A DNA stretch of 64,000 bases from Daucus carota subsp. sativus (lineage: Eukaryota > Streptophyta > Magnoliopsida > Apiales > Apiaceae), in contig NC_030386.2 in NCBI RefSeq assembly GCF_001625215.2, forward strand, positions 24,894,545 to 24,958,544. Direction: 5' to 3'. The translations under genes were made by a program, and so were the position numbers. The notes beneath the pieces are model-generated. The model searched no databases. It saw nothing but the letters and a program-made list of their open reading frames with translations, and had not been told where the DNA came from. Position 1 is the stretch's first letter. Every line of letters begins with the position of its first letter. Shown in pieces: positions 24,601-34,956 of this stretch.

Positions 24601-26444
24601 AGCCGAATTAAACAGCTAACATATTTGATCTATTGGGCCAAACTAGACAATAAGTGCACACACAAACTCGATCCTCAAAATAAATTATGATCATAACGTA
24701 TTAAAATATAATTTTCACCGGCGTATATCGTTTGGCCCAACAGATTAATTTGTTAAGCCTCTATTTTGGTTCAGTCATCATAATTTGTTGACCTCCAGGC
24801 CCTTTTGATATTAGTTCACATTACAGAATATTAATCCCAAAACGTCAAACATATAGTTTGAATTAATGAAAGCGACTAAAAACACTTTAAGATGACAACA
24901 TTCTAAATCTTGATCTGATAAAACAGTACGACACGAGTATTCTATAGATAAAAGATTAACAAACCACATCTGTGAATCATAAATATACATATACATATAC
25001 ATATACATATATATATATTTATTTATTTATTTTGCCATACCACAATGTAACAGTAGTACAGTACTATCCCAAAAATGCAAATAATTCTATAAACTTATCT
25101 CAGAATCAGACCATAGTGAGTAAAAGATTCCGGTATTTAAACAAGCCGACAATTGTACAGTAAACATTTCGACAAGGCTAATACTGGAGCAACGTAATAC
25201 ATAAAGAAAAAAATAATAATATATTTTTGCTATATATCTTAATACACAATTACACAAGCAATACATCTACAGCAATACTTATTCCTGTAGATGTCCTCAC
25301 AGGCTCATACTTGCAATCCAAACTTAAACATTCTAGCAATTATAACAGGTTATTTTATACTAGAAAACAGTTCAAGTGAGCTTTTACGTAGATTTACTAT
25401 ACAAGTTATGTCAAAATCATATAACAGCGACACAATATATTCCCATCACTGAAGAGTGGAAAGTGAACCAGCTAAACACTCCATATCCTGAACACACAAA
25501 AAATAAATACACAACTTTCTTTCCTTTTTCTGAAAGGCTAAATCAGACTACTTGAGCATCTTGAAAACATGTTAATATCAAACACAAATAGTACAAATAT
25601 ACAATCACCTGAAGAAACAAACATCTTTTCAATTCAACAGAGCTTATAAATTTGAAGATATAATTCAAAAAAAGCAATGTATAATAGAGAAAATATACTA
25701 GAACCTAAAGAAGCCGACTGTGCTAACAATTCCATCAAACATGTTTATTTCTCTTTAGCACGTCCACTACCAAGGATCCCTAGGAACAAGTTGTACTGAT
25801 TTCACTCTTATAAGTATGCTACAGAATGAATTAATTTATTACTTTTCCTTTACTTTTCCTTTCTAAAGACAACATGGTTACGAAACTAAGCAATTTAACT
25901 TCCTAAACAATCAAATTCACAATGCTACCAATCATAACCCTAAATAACCAAAAATCGACAACAATAAGTACCTCGAAAACCGAGAGTCCTCACCTTCACC
26001 ATCACCGCGAGGCAAATCACTCACATTCCCCTCCACCAGCTTATTCCGACGACACCGCTTATTTGCTCTCGTTCGCAATCCATCACACCTCACCACACCT
26101 CTCCTACTGCACTGACCACACAGCCACTCCTCAAACATGACCTCACGGCCTCGCATTCCAGCGCAATCAACATGAAACCCTAACTCACACCCATCGCACA
26201 CCAAAAGGCCTCCTTTTCCGCTTCCGCTTTCGCTTTCGATAATCAACGATCGACATGCCGCGCAGTCGATCGCGCCGCCGGGAAGCGTCGCCGGAGCGCC
26301 GGGAAAAGAGGATGAGTTGCTGAGATATGATTGGACGATGGAGAGCGAGTCGCGAGAGGGAGAATCGGAAGAGTCATTGAGATTAATGTTGCGAAAAGGA
26401 CGAGTTAGTAGGGAAATTAAGTGAGTCGAATCAGTGTGGTCCAT
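12629..26444 (-). CDS. Methyl-CpG-binding domain protein 9 (MBD9), ten exons
   Basis: Exons on the complement: 25972-26444, 23203-23914, 21936-23060, 21181-21831, 19538-19840, 17138-17467, 16222-16320, 15504-15905, 13461-15221, 12629-12874; about 2033 aa (Arabidopsis MBD9 is about 2176). Domains in order: PHD finger (Cys61, Cys64, Cys83, Cys86, His91, Cys94, Cys109, Cys112), MBD about 262-310, FYRN/FYRC about 396-485 (GYKSCWHD), DDT/WHIM-like segments 773-960, bromodomain about 1110-1231 split by an intron, second PHD 1268-1312 and a Cys/His cluster in exon 9 (HCFTCHRTF near 14230). MBD9 is a nuclear chromatin factor linked to the SWR1 complex, H2A.Z deposition and flowering time. All introns are GT-AG. 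Intron 1 is phase 2; the other eight are phase 0, so exons 3-9 are symmetric. Introns 1 (2057 bp) and 5 (2070 bp) are large and carry repeats. Confidence 0.93.
18360..18596. mobile_element. SINE-like retroposed insertion in MBD9 intron 5 (237 bp)
   Basis: It is flanked by a perfect 20-bp direct repeat (18340-18359 and 18597-18616, beginning CAAGTTCAACATG), the mark of target-primed reverse transcription. The insert is GC-richer than the intron. On the minus strand it contains TATGGCCAAGGCAGGT and GGTTGGAACTCCC, which could be degenerate A and B boxes about 50 bp apart. There is no clear poly(A) tail, so orientation and class remain tentative. Confidence 0.65.
24498..24650. repeat. 67-bp tandem repeat in MBD9 intron 1
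   Basis: Units start at 24498, 24565 and 24632 (2.2 copies), each built from two related halves around TAATGTATTTGATCTATTG followed by GGCCAAAC or AGCCGAAT. Near-identical copies suggest a recent expansion. Confidence 0.8.
24984..25032. repeat. (TATACA)n/(AT)n microsatellite in MBD9 intron 1
   Basis: Five ACATAT hexamers run into ATATATAT and then TTTATTTATT. Simple-sequence repeat only. Confidence 0.85.
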
Positions 26445-28084
26445 TGAACGAGTTGAAACAGTTGCCAGGTCAAGGGTGTTGCCCTACATAATATGACATG
26501 GATTGTGTATATACATATTATACTGGTATTATATGCAGGACGTGATTGTGTACGTGTAAACAACTACTGACCTCGAGGTGAGTGATAGATAAACAAGAGG
26601 AGAGATCACATTGAGAATCAAATTAATACATTCATAATTCATTGCGAGGCAAGCCTGGTTCATATAAAATTTTGGGAAATTGATTTTTATTACATTAATA
26701 TTTTTTGAGCAATTTTTTATGCGCTTAAAATAATTTCAATTATTGGAGCATTTTCGGCAAATTAGAGAGTACTACTTATTCCCTGTTCATTTTCATTCTT
26801 CAGTTAATCTCTTACGCATCCCTCATTTGTTTTTAATGCCCGAATATTCTAACTCTCTCTTTTGCACACTTTTCACCACATCTTTTTATTATTTTATTAT
26901 TAAAAAAATTGAATTTAATGTTATAATAATAATAATAGGAGCAAAAAAGTTGTCAATGAATATAGAATCTCAATTTTGAAGAAATTGTATATTTAAGGAA
27001 CCTTGGCCGAGATGGTCTTAGATTTTGAATTGTATTTCTCATCAATAAAATACGTCTTTCTTGCTATTTTCATGTTTCCAATATAATAGAAGGAATTGTT
27101 AGCTAAATTAAATAGAAGTAGGTTCTATAATTAAATGACTTTCAAAATCAAATAAAAGGTGTTTTAATAAATTTGATATAATATTTATTATAAAGGCGTA
27201 ATTATTTTTCTAATTAAAATATAATTGTTAAATTATTACTGAATCTTTTTATTTTTACTGAAATGAAAACCTGGACTTTGATCGCACATAAATTAGTATA
27301 TAAAATATTAGCAATATAACTTATATGTAAATCAAATAAAAATATATTATATAATATTATAATATATATTAATAGAGATATATTTTAATAACATTTGTAT
27401 ATCATAAGAATGATTAAAACAGATATATTTTTTCAAAAAATACCATGAACAACTAGTATATACAAGACATATAAATCGAGATATGGAATAGTCGGACTCC
27501 CTTCACTTAACGTGAACAGATTCATAAAAAGGACCTGAAGAATCCAATGAATCCTGCAAGCCAACTTCAGCAACGTGCGTAGTCCCCAACCTCATCAATC
27601 AACTAACAATTGACCAGCCTCTAAGAATCAACGGAGCCAACACTGCAATACACGTACACGTACCTACCAGGCAAAATTTTTCACTACAAGGGTAAAAATT
27701 GTGACAATAGATTCAGACCAAAAGCAGGGTCTCATTCTGACAACTTACACAAGCGCTTCCCCGGGGAAAACAATGAAAAATAATTACCGACTTCCATATA
27801 TGTGGCCTAGAAATCCTTAGGATAACGTGCTCTTCTCATTTGCATGAGAAGATATTGAATGAGGCGTTAGGCCTCATTATTGAAAAACGGTGGGCACACC
27901 AAATTACACCAATGCGTCAGTGTTTGGCTGTCCCGGGACAACAGAGGATATACCAAGTGTCCGAGACAATATCTAATCGTGCTCAACCTCAGCGAAACTA
28001 CTTATAACTAGCTACACATAGTAAAAGTTGTTTCTAACTAAATAATCAAGATTCATAGCAGAGAGAGCAAAGCAAACAAAAACA
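26445..28084. other. Divergent intergenic region between MBD9 and the UGT gene
   Basis: It holds the upstream regions of two divergently transcribed genes. 26900-27500 is very AT-rich and 27540-27980 is less so. No clear TATA box can be assigned with confidence. No extra gene seen. Confidence 0.5.
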
Positions 28085-29509
28085 ATGGGGCATGTGGTTC
28101 TTGATGGTGAATCCTCCTCAACAACTCCTCGTGTTGTTCTGTTCCCCTTCATGTCAAAAGGCCATACAATTCCTCTTCTCCAACTAGCCCGCCTCATCCT
28201 CGCCCGAGGCATCGACGTTACCATTTTCACCACCCCTGCAAACCTCCCCTTTGTTTCGTCTCGTCTAGCTGACACTGCGGCCTCCATCGTGGCCTTGCCA
28301 TTCCCTGAAAATGTCGATGGCCTTCCATTAGGAGTCGAGAGCACGGACAAGCTCCCGTCTATGTCACTCTTTGTGACGTTTGTGACGTGCACCAAATTGA
28401 TGAAACCTTGGTTTGAAGAAGCGTTAGGGAGGTTGAGTAATGTGAGTTTTGTGATCAGTGACGGTTTTCTAGGCTGGACGCTTGATTCGGCTAATAAGTT
28501 TGGGATCCCGCGGCTGGCGAGTTATGGTTTTAATGCTTTCAGTTGTGCTGTAATTCAATCTGTAGAAGCCAGTGGAGTAATCTTTGAGGCCGAGTCTGAT
28601 GATGAGTTGTTTCAAGTCACTGATTTTCCGTGGATTAAATTGACAAGAAATGATTTTGATTTGCCTATCAAGGATCGCGTAAAAGAAGGTCCTGGCTATG
28701 AGTTTTATAAGGAGTCGATCATGGCAACCAGTAAGAGCTACGGCGTTTTGGTGAACAGTTTCTATGAGCTGGAGCCGGAGTTTTTGGACTACTTGAATCA
28801 TAAGAGCCAGCCGAAAGCATGGCCTATTGGACCTCTCTGTTTGGCTGAACCACCAAAAGCTATGGCCACAAGCGAAAAGCCTGTGTACTTGAAATGGCTA
28901 GATGATAAATTAGAGGATGGTAGGAGGTCAGTCCTTTACGTGGCGTTTGGGTCGCAAGCAGAGATATCAAAAGACCAGCTTCACGAAATCAAGACCGGGC
29001 TGGAGAAATCAGGGGTGAATTTCTTGTGGGCAGTGGGGAAAAATGGAAACGAAGTGGATCATGAGTTTGAAACCAGAGTAAAAGACAGAGGACTCGTGGT
29101 GAGAGACTGGGTTGATCAGATGGAGATACTGAGACATGAAAGTGTGACAGGCTTTTTAAGTCACTGCGGCTGGAACTCAGTGTTGGAGAGTATTTGTGCA
29201 AAGGTGCCTATATTGGGGTGGCCGATGATGGCGGAGCAGCCGCTGAATGTGAGAATGGTGGTGGAGCAGATAAAGGTCGGGTTGAGGGTGGAGACGTGTG
29301 ATGGAACCGTGAAAGGGTTTGTTAAGTGGGAGGGGTTGGAGAAGACGGTGAAGGAATTGATGGAGGGGGAGATGGGCAAGGTGGTGCGGAAAAATGTGGA
29401 GTTAACAGGTGATGCGGCGGCCAAGGCCGTGCTTGACCAAGGGGGATCATCTTGGAAGGCTTTGAGTGAACTTATCCAGGGCATTCATGCATTCAGAAAG
29501 AACAAATAA
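28085..29509 (+). CDS. UDP-glycosyltransferase, family 1, UGT90A-like
   Basis: A single exon encodes 474 aa, the usual length for plant family 1 UGTs, which move sugar from a UDP-sugar to small lipophilic acceptors in the cytosol. The catalytic His is H27 in the SKGHTIPLL motif, with the partner Asp at D126 (FVISDGFLGW). The 44-residue PSPG box starts WVDQMEIL and ends MMAEQ; position 22 is Trp and the final Gln suggests UDP-glucose as donor. Overall similarity is to the UGT90A group, whose acceptors are poorly defined, so no substrate is claimed. The ATG at 28085 gives the normal GHVVLDGE...VVLFPFMSKGH start. A decayed second copy lies 3.7 kb downstream on the same strand, including related 5' leader sequence. 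Confidence 0.92.
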   Translation: MGHVVLDGESSSTTPRVVLFPFMSKGHTIPLLQLARLILARGIDVTIFTTPANLPFVSSRLADTAASIVALPFPENVDGLPLGVESTDKLPSMSLFVTFVTCTKLMKPWFEEALGRLSNVSFVISDGFLGWTLDSANKFGIPRLASYGFNAFSCAVIQSVEASGVIFEAESDDELFQVTDFPWIKLTRNDFDLPIKDRVKEGPGYEFYKESIMATSKSYGVLVNSFYELEPEFLDYLNHKSQPKAWPIGPLCLAEPPKAMATSEKPVYLKWLDDKLEDGRRSVLYVAFGSQAEISKDQLHEIKTGLEKSGVNFLWAVGKNGNEVDHEFETRVKDRGLVVRDWVDQMEILRHESVTGFLSHCGWNSVLESICAKVPILGWPMMAEQPLNVRMVVEQIKVGLRVETCDGTVKGFVKWEGLEKTVKELMEGEMGKVVRKNVELTGDAAAKAVLDQGGSSWKALSELIQGIHAFRKNK

Positions 29510-29519
29510 AATTCTCAAA

Positions 29520-29645
29520 ACCACAAAATTCCTTTGCCTTGTTTTAATGTATTGATCTATTCTCAATTTCAAAAAAAAAAAAAGGGGGATCATCTTGGAA
29601 GCCTTGATTTATTCTCAATTTCAAAAAAAAATAAAATAATAATAA
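29520..29645 (+). repeat. Duplicated UGT 3' segment with oligo(A) tracts
   Basis: A 24-bp piece of the UGT coding end (around 29441-29464, beginning GGGGGATCATCTTGG) recurs at about 29584-29607 in the 3' flank. It is followed by a second copy of the TATTCTCAATTTCAAAA block. Both blocks end in A runs of 9 or more. Confidence 0.75.
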
Positions 29646-29657
29646 TAATAATAATAA

Positions 29658-30833
29658 GGGAAAATAGATTTTATTGTCACTCAACTTATAGCGTTTTTAG
29701 AAATTTACCACCCAACTAATTTATTTTTTCTTTTAGTCACTAATGTTAGGTTTGGTTTTTTTTTTAGCCACCAACTTAGGTTCGGATTTGATTACTAGTA
29801 TTATGATATTTTTTTTGTCACTAAACTTATTGGGTCTTTAGAATCCAACCACTCAACTATAATTTTTTTTTATTTTACTCACTAGTGTTAGATTCAGCTT
29901 TTTTTTGTCGCTGAAGTTAGGTTCGGATTTAATTATTAGCATTACATATTATGTGTAGCATTATTAAAATATAGTGGTAGTCTGTAATATTTTGATGATT
30001 TGATATATATTTGTATATTTATATATAGTACTTTTTATGTCTCCAAGGTCGTTTACCTTGGATGATAAGAATTTTACACGCATTTAATGGCATTTAAAAG
30101 ATGTAGTTTCATATGTAACTTTATTTTTTTTCTTCCGAATGAAAATTCAGCGTTTGAATATTCACACAAAAAAACCACAAAAATAAGTTATGGAACTATG
30201 TTTTATAAGAGTCTTAAATACGTGCTAAGCAGTTGAAAAAACTGTAAACTAATGAGAGGTACGGAGGGAGTAATAATAATATAAAATGATGCATTATATA
30301 TAGAGGACAATCATCGAAATTTAAGTTTTCACATCTGTTTATTTATTTTGAAATTTGTAATAAGATAAAGTTATTAAAATTTTTGAAGATAAGTTTAAAA
30401 GAGATCTTAAACTGAGCTAGTTGATTAAAACTTTAATAGCGAAAGATGATGCGTCATATCACTCAATTACACTTTATCTTATGAGAGGAGGTGAATTGTT
30501 TGAAGTAATTAATTTCATATTCATGATTTATTGAATTTTTAGAATCTAATTACGATTTTTCCTGATTTTAATTTTCATCGGCTCATTTTATATTATTATT
30601 GCTATATATAAATATATAAACATACGACACATCATCAAAATATTACATACTATCACTATGTATAAATGATGCTACAAAACATTATCATAATGCTAGTAAT
30701 TAAATCCAAACCTAAGTTGGTGGCTAAAAATAAAACCAAACCTAACATTAGTGACTAAAAGAAAAAATATTTTAGTTGAGTAGTAAGTTTCTAAAAACGC
30801 TATAAGTTGAGTGGCAAAAAAATCTATTTTCCC
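29658..30833. mobile_element. Mutator-like foldback element (1176 bp) in a (TAA)n tract
   Basis: The long inverted ends begin GGGAAAATAGATTTT and stay alignable for about 130 bp, including ACTCAACTTATAGCG and TAGTCACTAATGTTAGG blocks. The insertion lies in TAA repeats on both sides, so a 9-bp duplication TAATAATAA is consistent but not independent evidence. Non-coding. It contains a nested Stowaway-like MITE at 30031-30270. Confidence 0.7.
30031..30270. mobile_element. Degenerate Stowaway-like MITE nested in the MULE-like element
   Basis: The right end reads ACGGAGGGAG followed by TA; the left end CTTTTTATGTCTCC preceded by TA is worn. The interior shares TAAGTTATGGAACTATGTTTTA-type sequence with the better-preserved copies at 34233 and 43411. 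Confidence 0.6.
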
Positions 30834-33204
30834 TAATAATAATAATAAATAAATGATGTATTGATCCAGCACTATCTTTTTCATATTATGTTTATATATG
30901 TTAGCATTCATAGCAAGTTAAGTAAGAGTCACCACATTATAGTAGCTAGTCTTAAAGAATAATGTAATCAGGCGGATACATTTGATCATTTTCTTGTAGG
31001 AACTGTTTCCCAATAAGTGTGTTGAATGCGTACAACTAACTTTGTGGGTGGGTGCTACAAACAGAAGTAAGATGTTCAATGTCCTTGCCTTTTTGTAACG
31101 TGTAATAAGACTTGGTTCTACTTCAATCAACACCAGTGAATCTCCCGACTTTATTTGGTCATGTAACGTGATATTCATTTGAATCATTTTGCTCTTCGCA
31201 GCCACTCAAATAGGAAACTTGCTTCTATTTCATTCGGCTAGTTTTAATCTCAATTTTTATTAATTTAACCAATAATTTTAGACAATATCGTTGAGATTTA
31301 ATACCATCATCTTGTATATGGTGCACACTAATTTGAGTATTTTAGTTTCATTATTATATAATACTATTTTTTTAAAAATATATCTATATAAATATAAAGA
31401 ACGTGTATGAATTAAAATATATTATTAAATAATTAGGCTTTTAAAATATGTTTACATAAATGTATCTATAAATGTGTTTGAATTAAATATATTTTAAATT
31501 CATGTTTAATAAGATCTATAATTTTTTTTTTGCACATAATGATTTTATAATAAAAATATGCCCTCATAATTCTTAAACATTTCTTTAAATTATTTAGAGA
31601 TTTGAAGTAGCAGTAATTATTATAGCTGCTTAAAGGTTTAAAACAATATAAAGTACAATAATATACTATAATTAGAGTATATTATAAGAAAATTTAATAA
31701 TTATTTAATGGTAGGTACTGTTTGGGGTCAACATCATCTTTTTGCTGAAAAGTGTTTGGTAAATCTCAAAACACCTTTTCTAAACAGCCGTTTTTAGCTC
31801 AAAGGCTGTTTTTTTTAAAAATTTAATAATTATTTAATGGTCAGATATGTACTAAGATACTGTTTTGGGTCATCAGCTTTTCATTGAAAAACAGGTGAAA
31901 AACTGTTTGATAAATCTAAAAACAGCTTTTATGATTGATAAATCTAAAAACAGCTTTTATGAGCAGCAGCTTTTAGCTAAAAAGCTGTTTTTAGAAAAAG
32001 CAAGTCCGCTTTTGCAAGAAGCTGTTACGAATTTCATATTCAATCCTCACCAAAAACATTATTTTATTTATATTATAATTCAAAACAAGCAAATTTTACA
32101 AAATTACCAAACACTATATGATTTCCACAACAACATTTTTTTTACGAGCACTCTCAAACAATGAAAACTTTGACGTAAATGGTTGAATCATTTCTTAACA
32201 TATGCTTTACAATTTACAAAGACATAAAACATGTGCATCTTCCCATGTGTAGGAGCTCTTCTAGTGGACAACAAAGTAGACTATATTTTCTTTCACACAA
32301 TCAACTCTTTTAAAGTTGATGGCTCTGTTTCTCCACTGATAATGACTTGATAAAATTTACAAGACTTGGAGTCGTGACTAGACATCATCTAAAAACACAC
32401 AATACGGAACTCTACACACAAAAGTGCATAGAAACACTATGCACGTCCTGTTTTACACTGTTCTTTTACTTTGTGAAGCCACTGCAACCGGCTATCAGAG
32501 GGGGATCTAGGAGTGACACGGTTCTAGATCTTCCTGGTTTTTTCTTGTCTTGGTCATGAAATATTCTGCAAGCACAATGCGCCTACAATCGTCAGAAATG
32601 TAACATTCTGAAAGTTAGTTGTGCTCGACGGACTGTCGGTGCAAGAATGAACTGGGATTGGGAAGTTACATCTCGCAATATACAAACTGCAAAGCTAACT
32701 GCCAGGTCATTTGATTCACATTTTTAACTTGTAACCTTAACAAGTTAATCAGGTGTTAAATACTTTTCATCTCAACTTATAAGCTAATAAACTGCTTAAA
32801 ACTTATAAGCCCAAAAGCTGGGCCACGCCCAACACCCCCTGTGTTTTCTAGGAACAGAGATTTATGCAAGCTGTCTTAAAACAGTAGTTTCATCACCCCT
32901 ATGGGTGCGCAAAGCATTTAAAGAACTTCCAGCAAACTTAATCAGCAAGTCTCAAGTAACTGGCGGAAAAGTTTAATCTTAAGCCTTAATTAACTGGCAG
33001 GACTTTAAATGCAGAAACATGGCTAGGGAGAAGAAATATGAGAAGCAAAACATGAGGCCGAGAAAAGCAAGGGAATCCTGAACACCCACACGATATATTG
33101 TGCTACTAGTTGTTTCCAACTACGTAGTTTAAGTAAAGATAATCAAGAATCGTAGTAGAGAGAACGAGGAACACAACTACTTAAGACAGCAGAAAAACGG
33201 GGTA
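30834..33204. other. Intergenic with a MITE-like repeat region around 31690-32170
   Basis: No gene seen. 31690-32170 contains several partial copies of a ...AAAACAGCTTTTAGCT... motif in both orientations. It also has a direct 28-bp duplication near 31908-31965 and two copies of TTTAATAATTATTTAATGGT (about 31690 and 31820). It is probably a decayed foldback MITE with unclear ends. Confidence 0.45.
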
Positions 33205-34185
33205 TGCTCTTGATTCTGGTTCTCATCAACAACTCATGTTCTTTCCCCGTTTATGTCAAAAGGCCATAACATTCCTCTTCTTCAACTAGCCCGCCTCATC
33301 CTCACCCATGGCATTACCTTTACAATGTTCAACACCCCAGCGAACCGTCCTTTCGTTTCCACTCGTCTAGCTAAAACTGCTGCCTCAATGGTTCCTTTCG
33401 TTTCCACTCGTCTAGCTAAAACTGCTGCCTCAATCATTACATTGCCATTCCCCAAGAATATAGATGGCGTTCTCAAAGGGGTGGAGAGCACGGACAAACT
33501 CCCGTCTATGTCACTCTTTGTAACATTTGCCACTTCCACCAAATTAATGAAACCACATTTTGAAGAAGCATTAGGGACTTTACCTAATGTAACTTTATGA
33601 TCAGCGATAGTTTCCTAGGCTGGACACTTGATTCAGCCAATAAGTTCAGAATTCCCTGGCTGGCAACTGATGGTTTCAACGGTTTCTCTAGTGCTAGAAA
33701 GTCGATCTGTAGCAGTCAGTAGAATAATCTTTGAGGTCGAATCTGATGATGGATTGTTTGAAGTTCCAGATTTTCCTTGGATTAAAGTAACAAGAATGAT
33801 TTTCTTTCGCCTATTAAAGATCGCGAATCAAAAGGTCCTTGCTATGAGTTCTGTAGGAGACTATCACTGCGACCAGTAATAGCTACGGCCTTATAGTAAA
33901 CAGTTTATATGAGCTGGCCTTATAGTAAACAGTTTATATGAGCTGGAACCGAAGTCTATTGATACTCAAATCATGAAAGCCAGAAACTATGACCAAAAGC
34001 CTCTATATTTGAAATGGCTCGATGACAAATTAGAGAATGGTAGAAGCTCAGTCCTTTATGTGGCGTTTGGGTCTACGAAATTAAGACTGGGCTGGAGAAA
34101 TCAGGAGTCAATTTTTTGTGGGTGGTGGGGAAAAAATGGAAAAGAAGTTGAAAATGAGTTTGAAATTTTGGTATCAGGGTTCTAA
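33205..34185 (+). pseudogene. UGT90A-like pseudogene
   Basis: A degenerate copy of the intact UGT at 28085-29509 in the same orientation. The start is altered. A 45-bp in-frame tandem duplication (33349 and 33394; 15 residues beginning PFVSTRLAK) is present. The frame breaks after position 33600, a second direct duplication of about 29 bp lies at 33888/33917, and about 33 bp is missing after GTGGCGTTTGGGTC near 34070. Similarity ends near 34172, before the PSPG donor-sugar box, so no functional enzyme can be made. The Stowaway MITE at 34233 lies just past the break. Confidence 0.9.
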
Positions 34186-34232
34186 AAGACAATAACTACT
34201 GAACTAAATATAACTAATGTGCCCAAATATTA

Positions 34233-34483
34233 CTCCCTCTGTCCCATTTAATTGTATACGTTTCTTTTCAACTGCTCGACACGCATTTCAATGCTCTTAT
34301 AAAATATGGTTCCGTAACTTATTTTTAAAATTTTCTTTTTCTGAATAAAAATATAACATCCAAACTTTAATTCAGAAAAAGAAAATTTTAAAAATAAATT
34401 ACACAACTACACTTTACAGGAGCATTAAAGTCCGTGCCGCGTCCCCGTCCCCCAATGTATACTACTCAGGGGGACGGAGGGAG
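34233..34483. mobile_element. Stowaway MITE (251 bp), copy A
   Basis: Termini CTCCCTCTGTCCC and GGGGACGGAGGGAG, flanked by TA duplications. The interior is an inverted repeat around TTTTTAAAATTTTC and includes GCATTAAAGTCCGTGCCGCG. Same family and same length as 43411-43661. Confidence 0.9.
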
Positions 34484-34956
34484 TACTAGCTTACTCAGGT
34501 TACCGGGTGGCTCTGCCACTATCGACAAGTTTCATTATCCGACACTCTGTGCCGAGATCCGAGCAACATAAATCTAATGTGTTGTCCACAAAAGATGGAC
34601 AATCATAAATATTTGTTTGACAAGGGATTAGTCGATCAAAGCATATCTGTATGACGAGCAAATGGACAAACAAATCGAACAGAAACAGTCCAATTTCAGC
34701 TCCAGTAAATAGCACATTTTTCCTATTTATTTATAATTTATTTGCATGTTGTCACTGAAGTTGATTATGTTACATTTATATAAGCGAAACTTCACGACAT
34801 TGATTTATTTTTGTTCATACTGTCACATAAGATTTCCAAAGTTGTACGTTCCATTACAAGATGTCACATAGCCAAAGAGCAAATAAAAATTCTAGAATAT
34901 GTCCTCAAACATTCAAGGGAAATGCTATGACATATGAAAGTTTAAGCTCACTTAAT

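Noticed and set aside
29000-34200. Biosynthetic gene cluster around the UGT genes
   Set aside because: Neighbours (MBD9, DSS1, CNGC) are housekeeping or signalling genes; no P450, acyltransferase or terpene/phenolic synthase is present.
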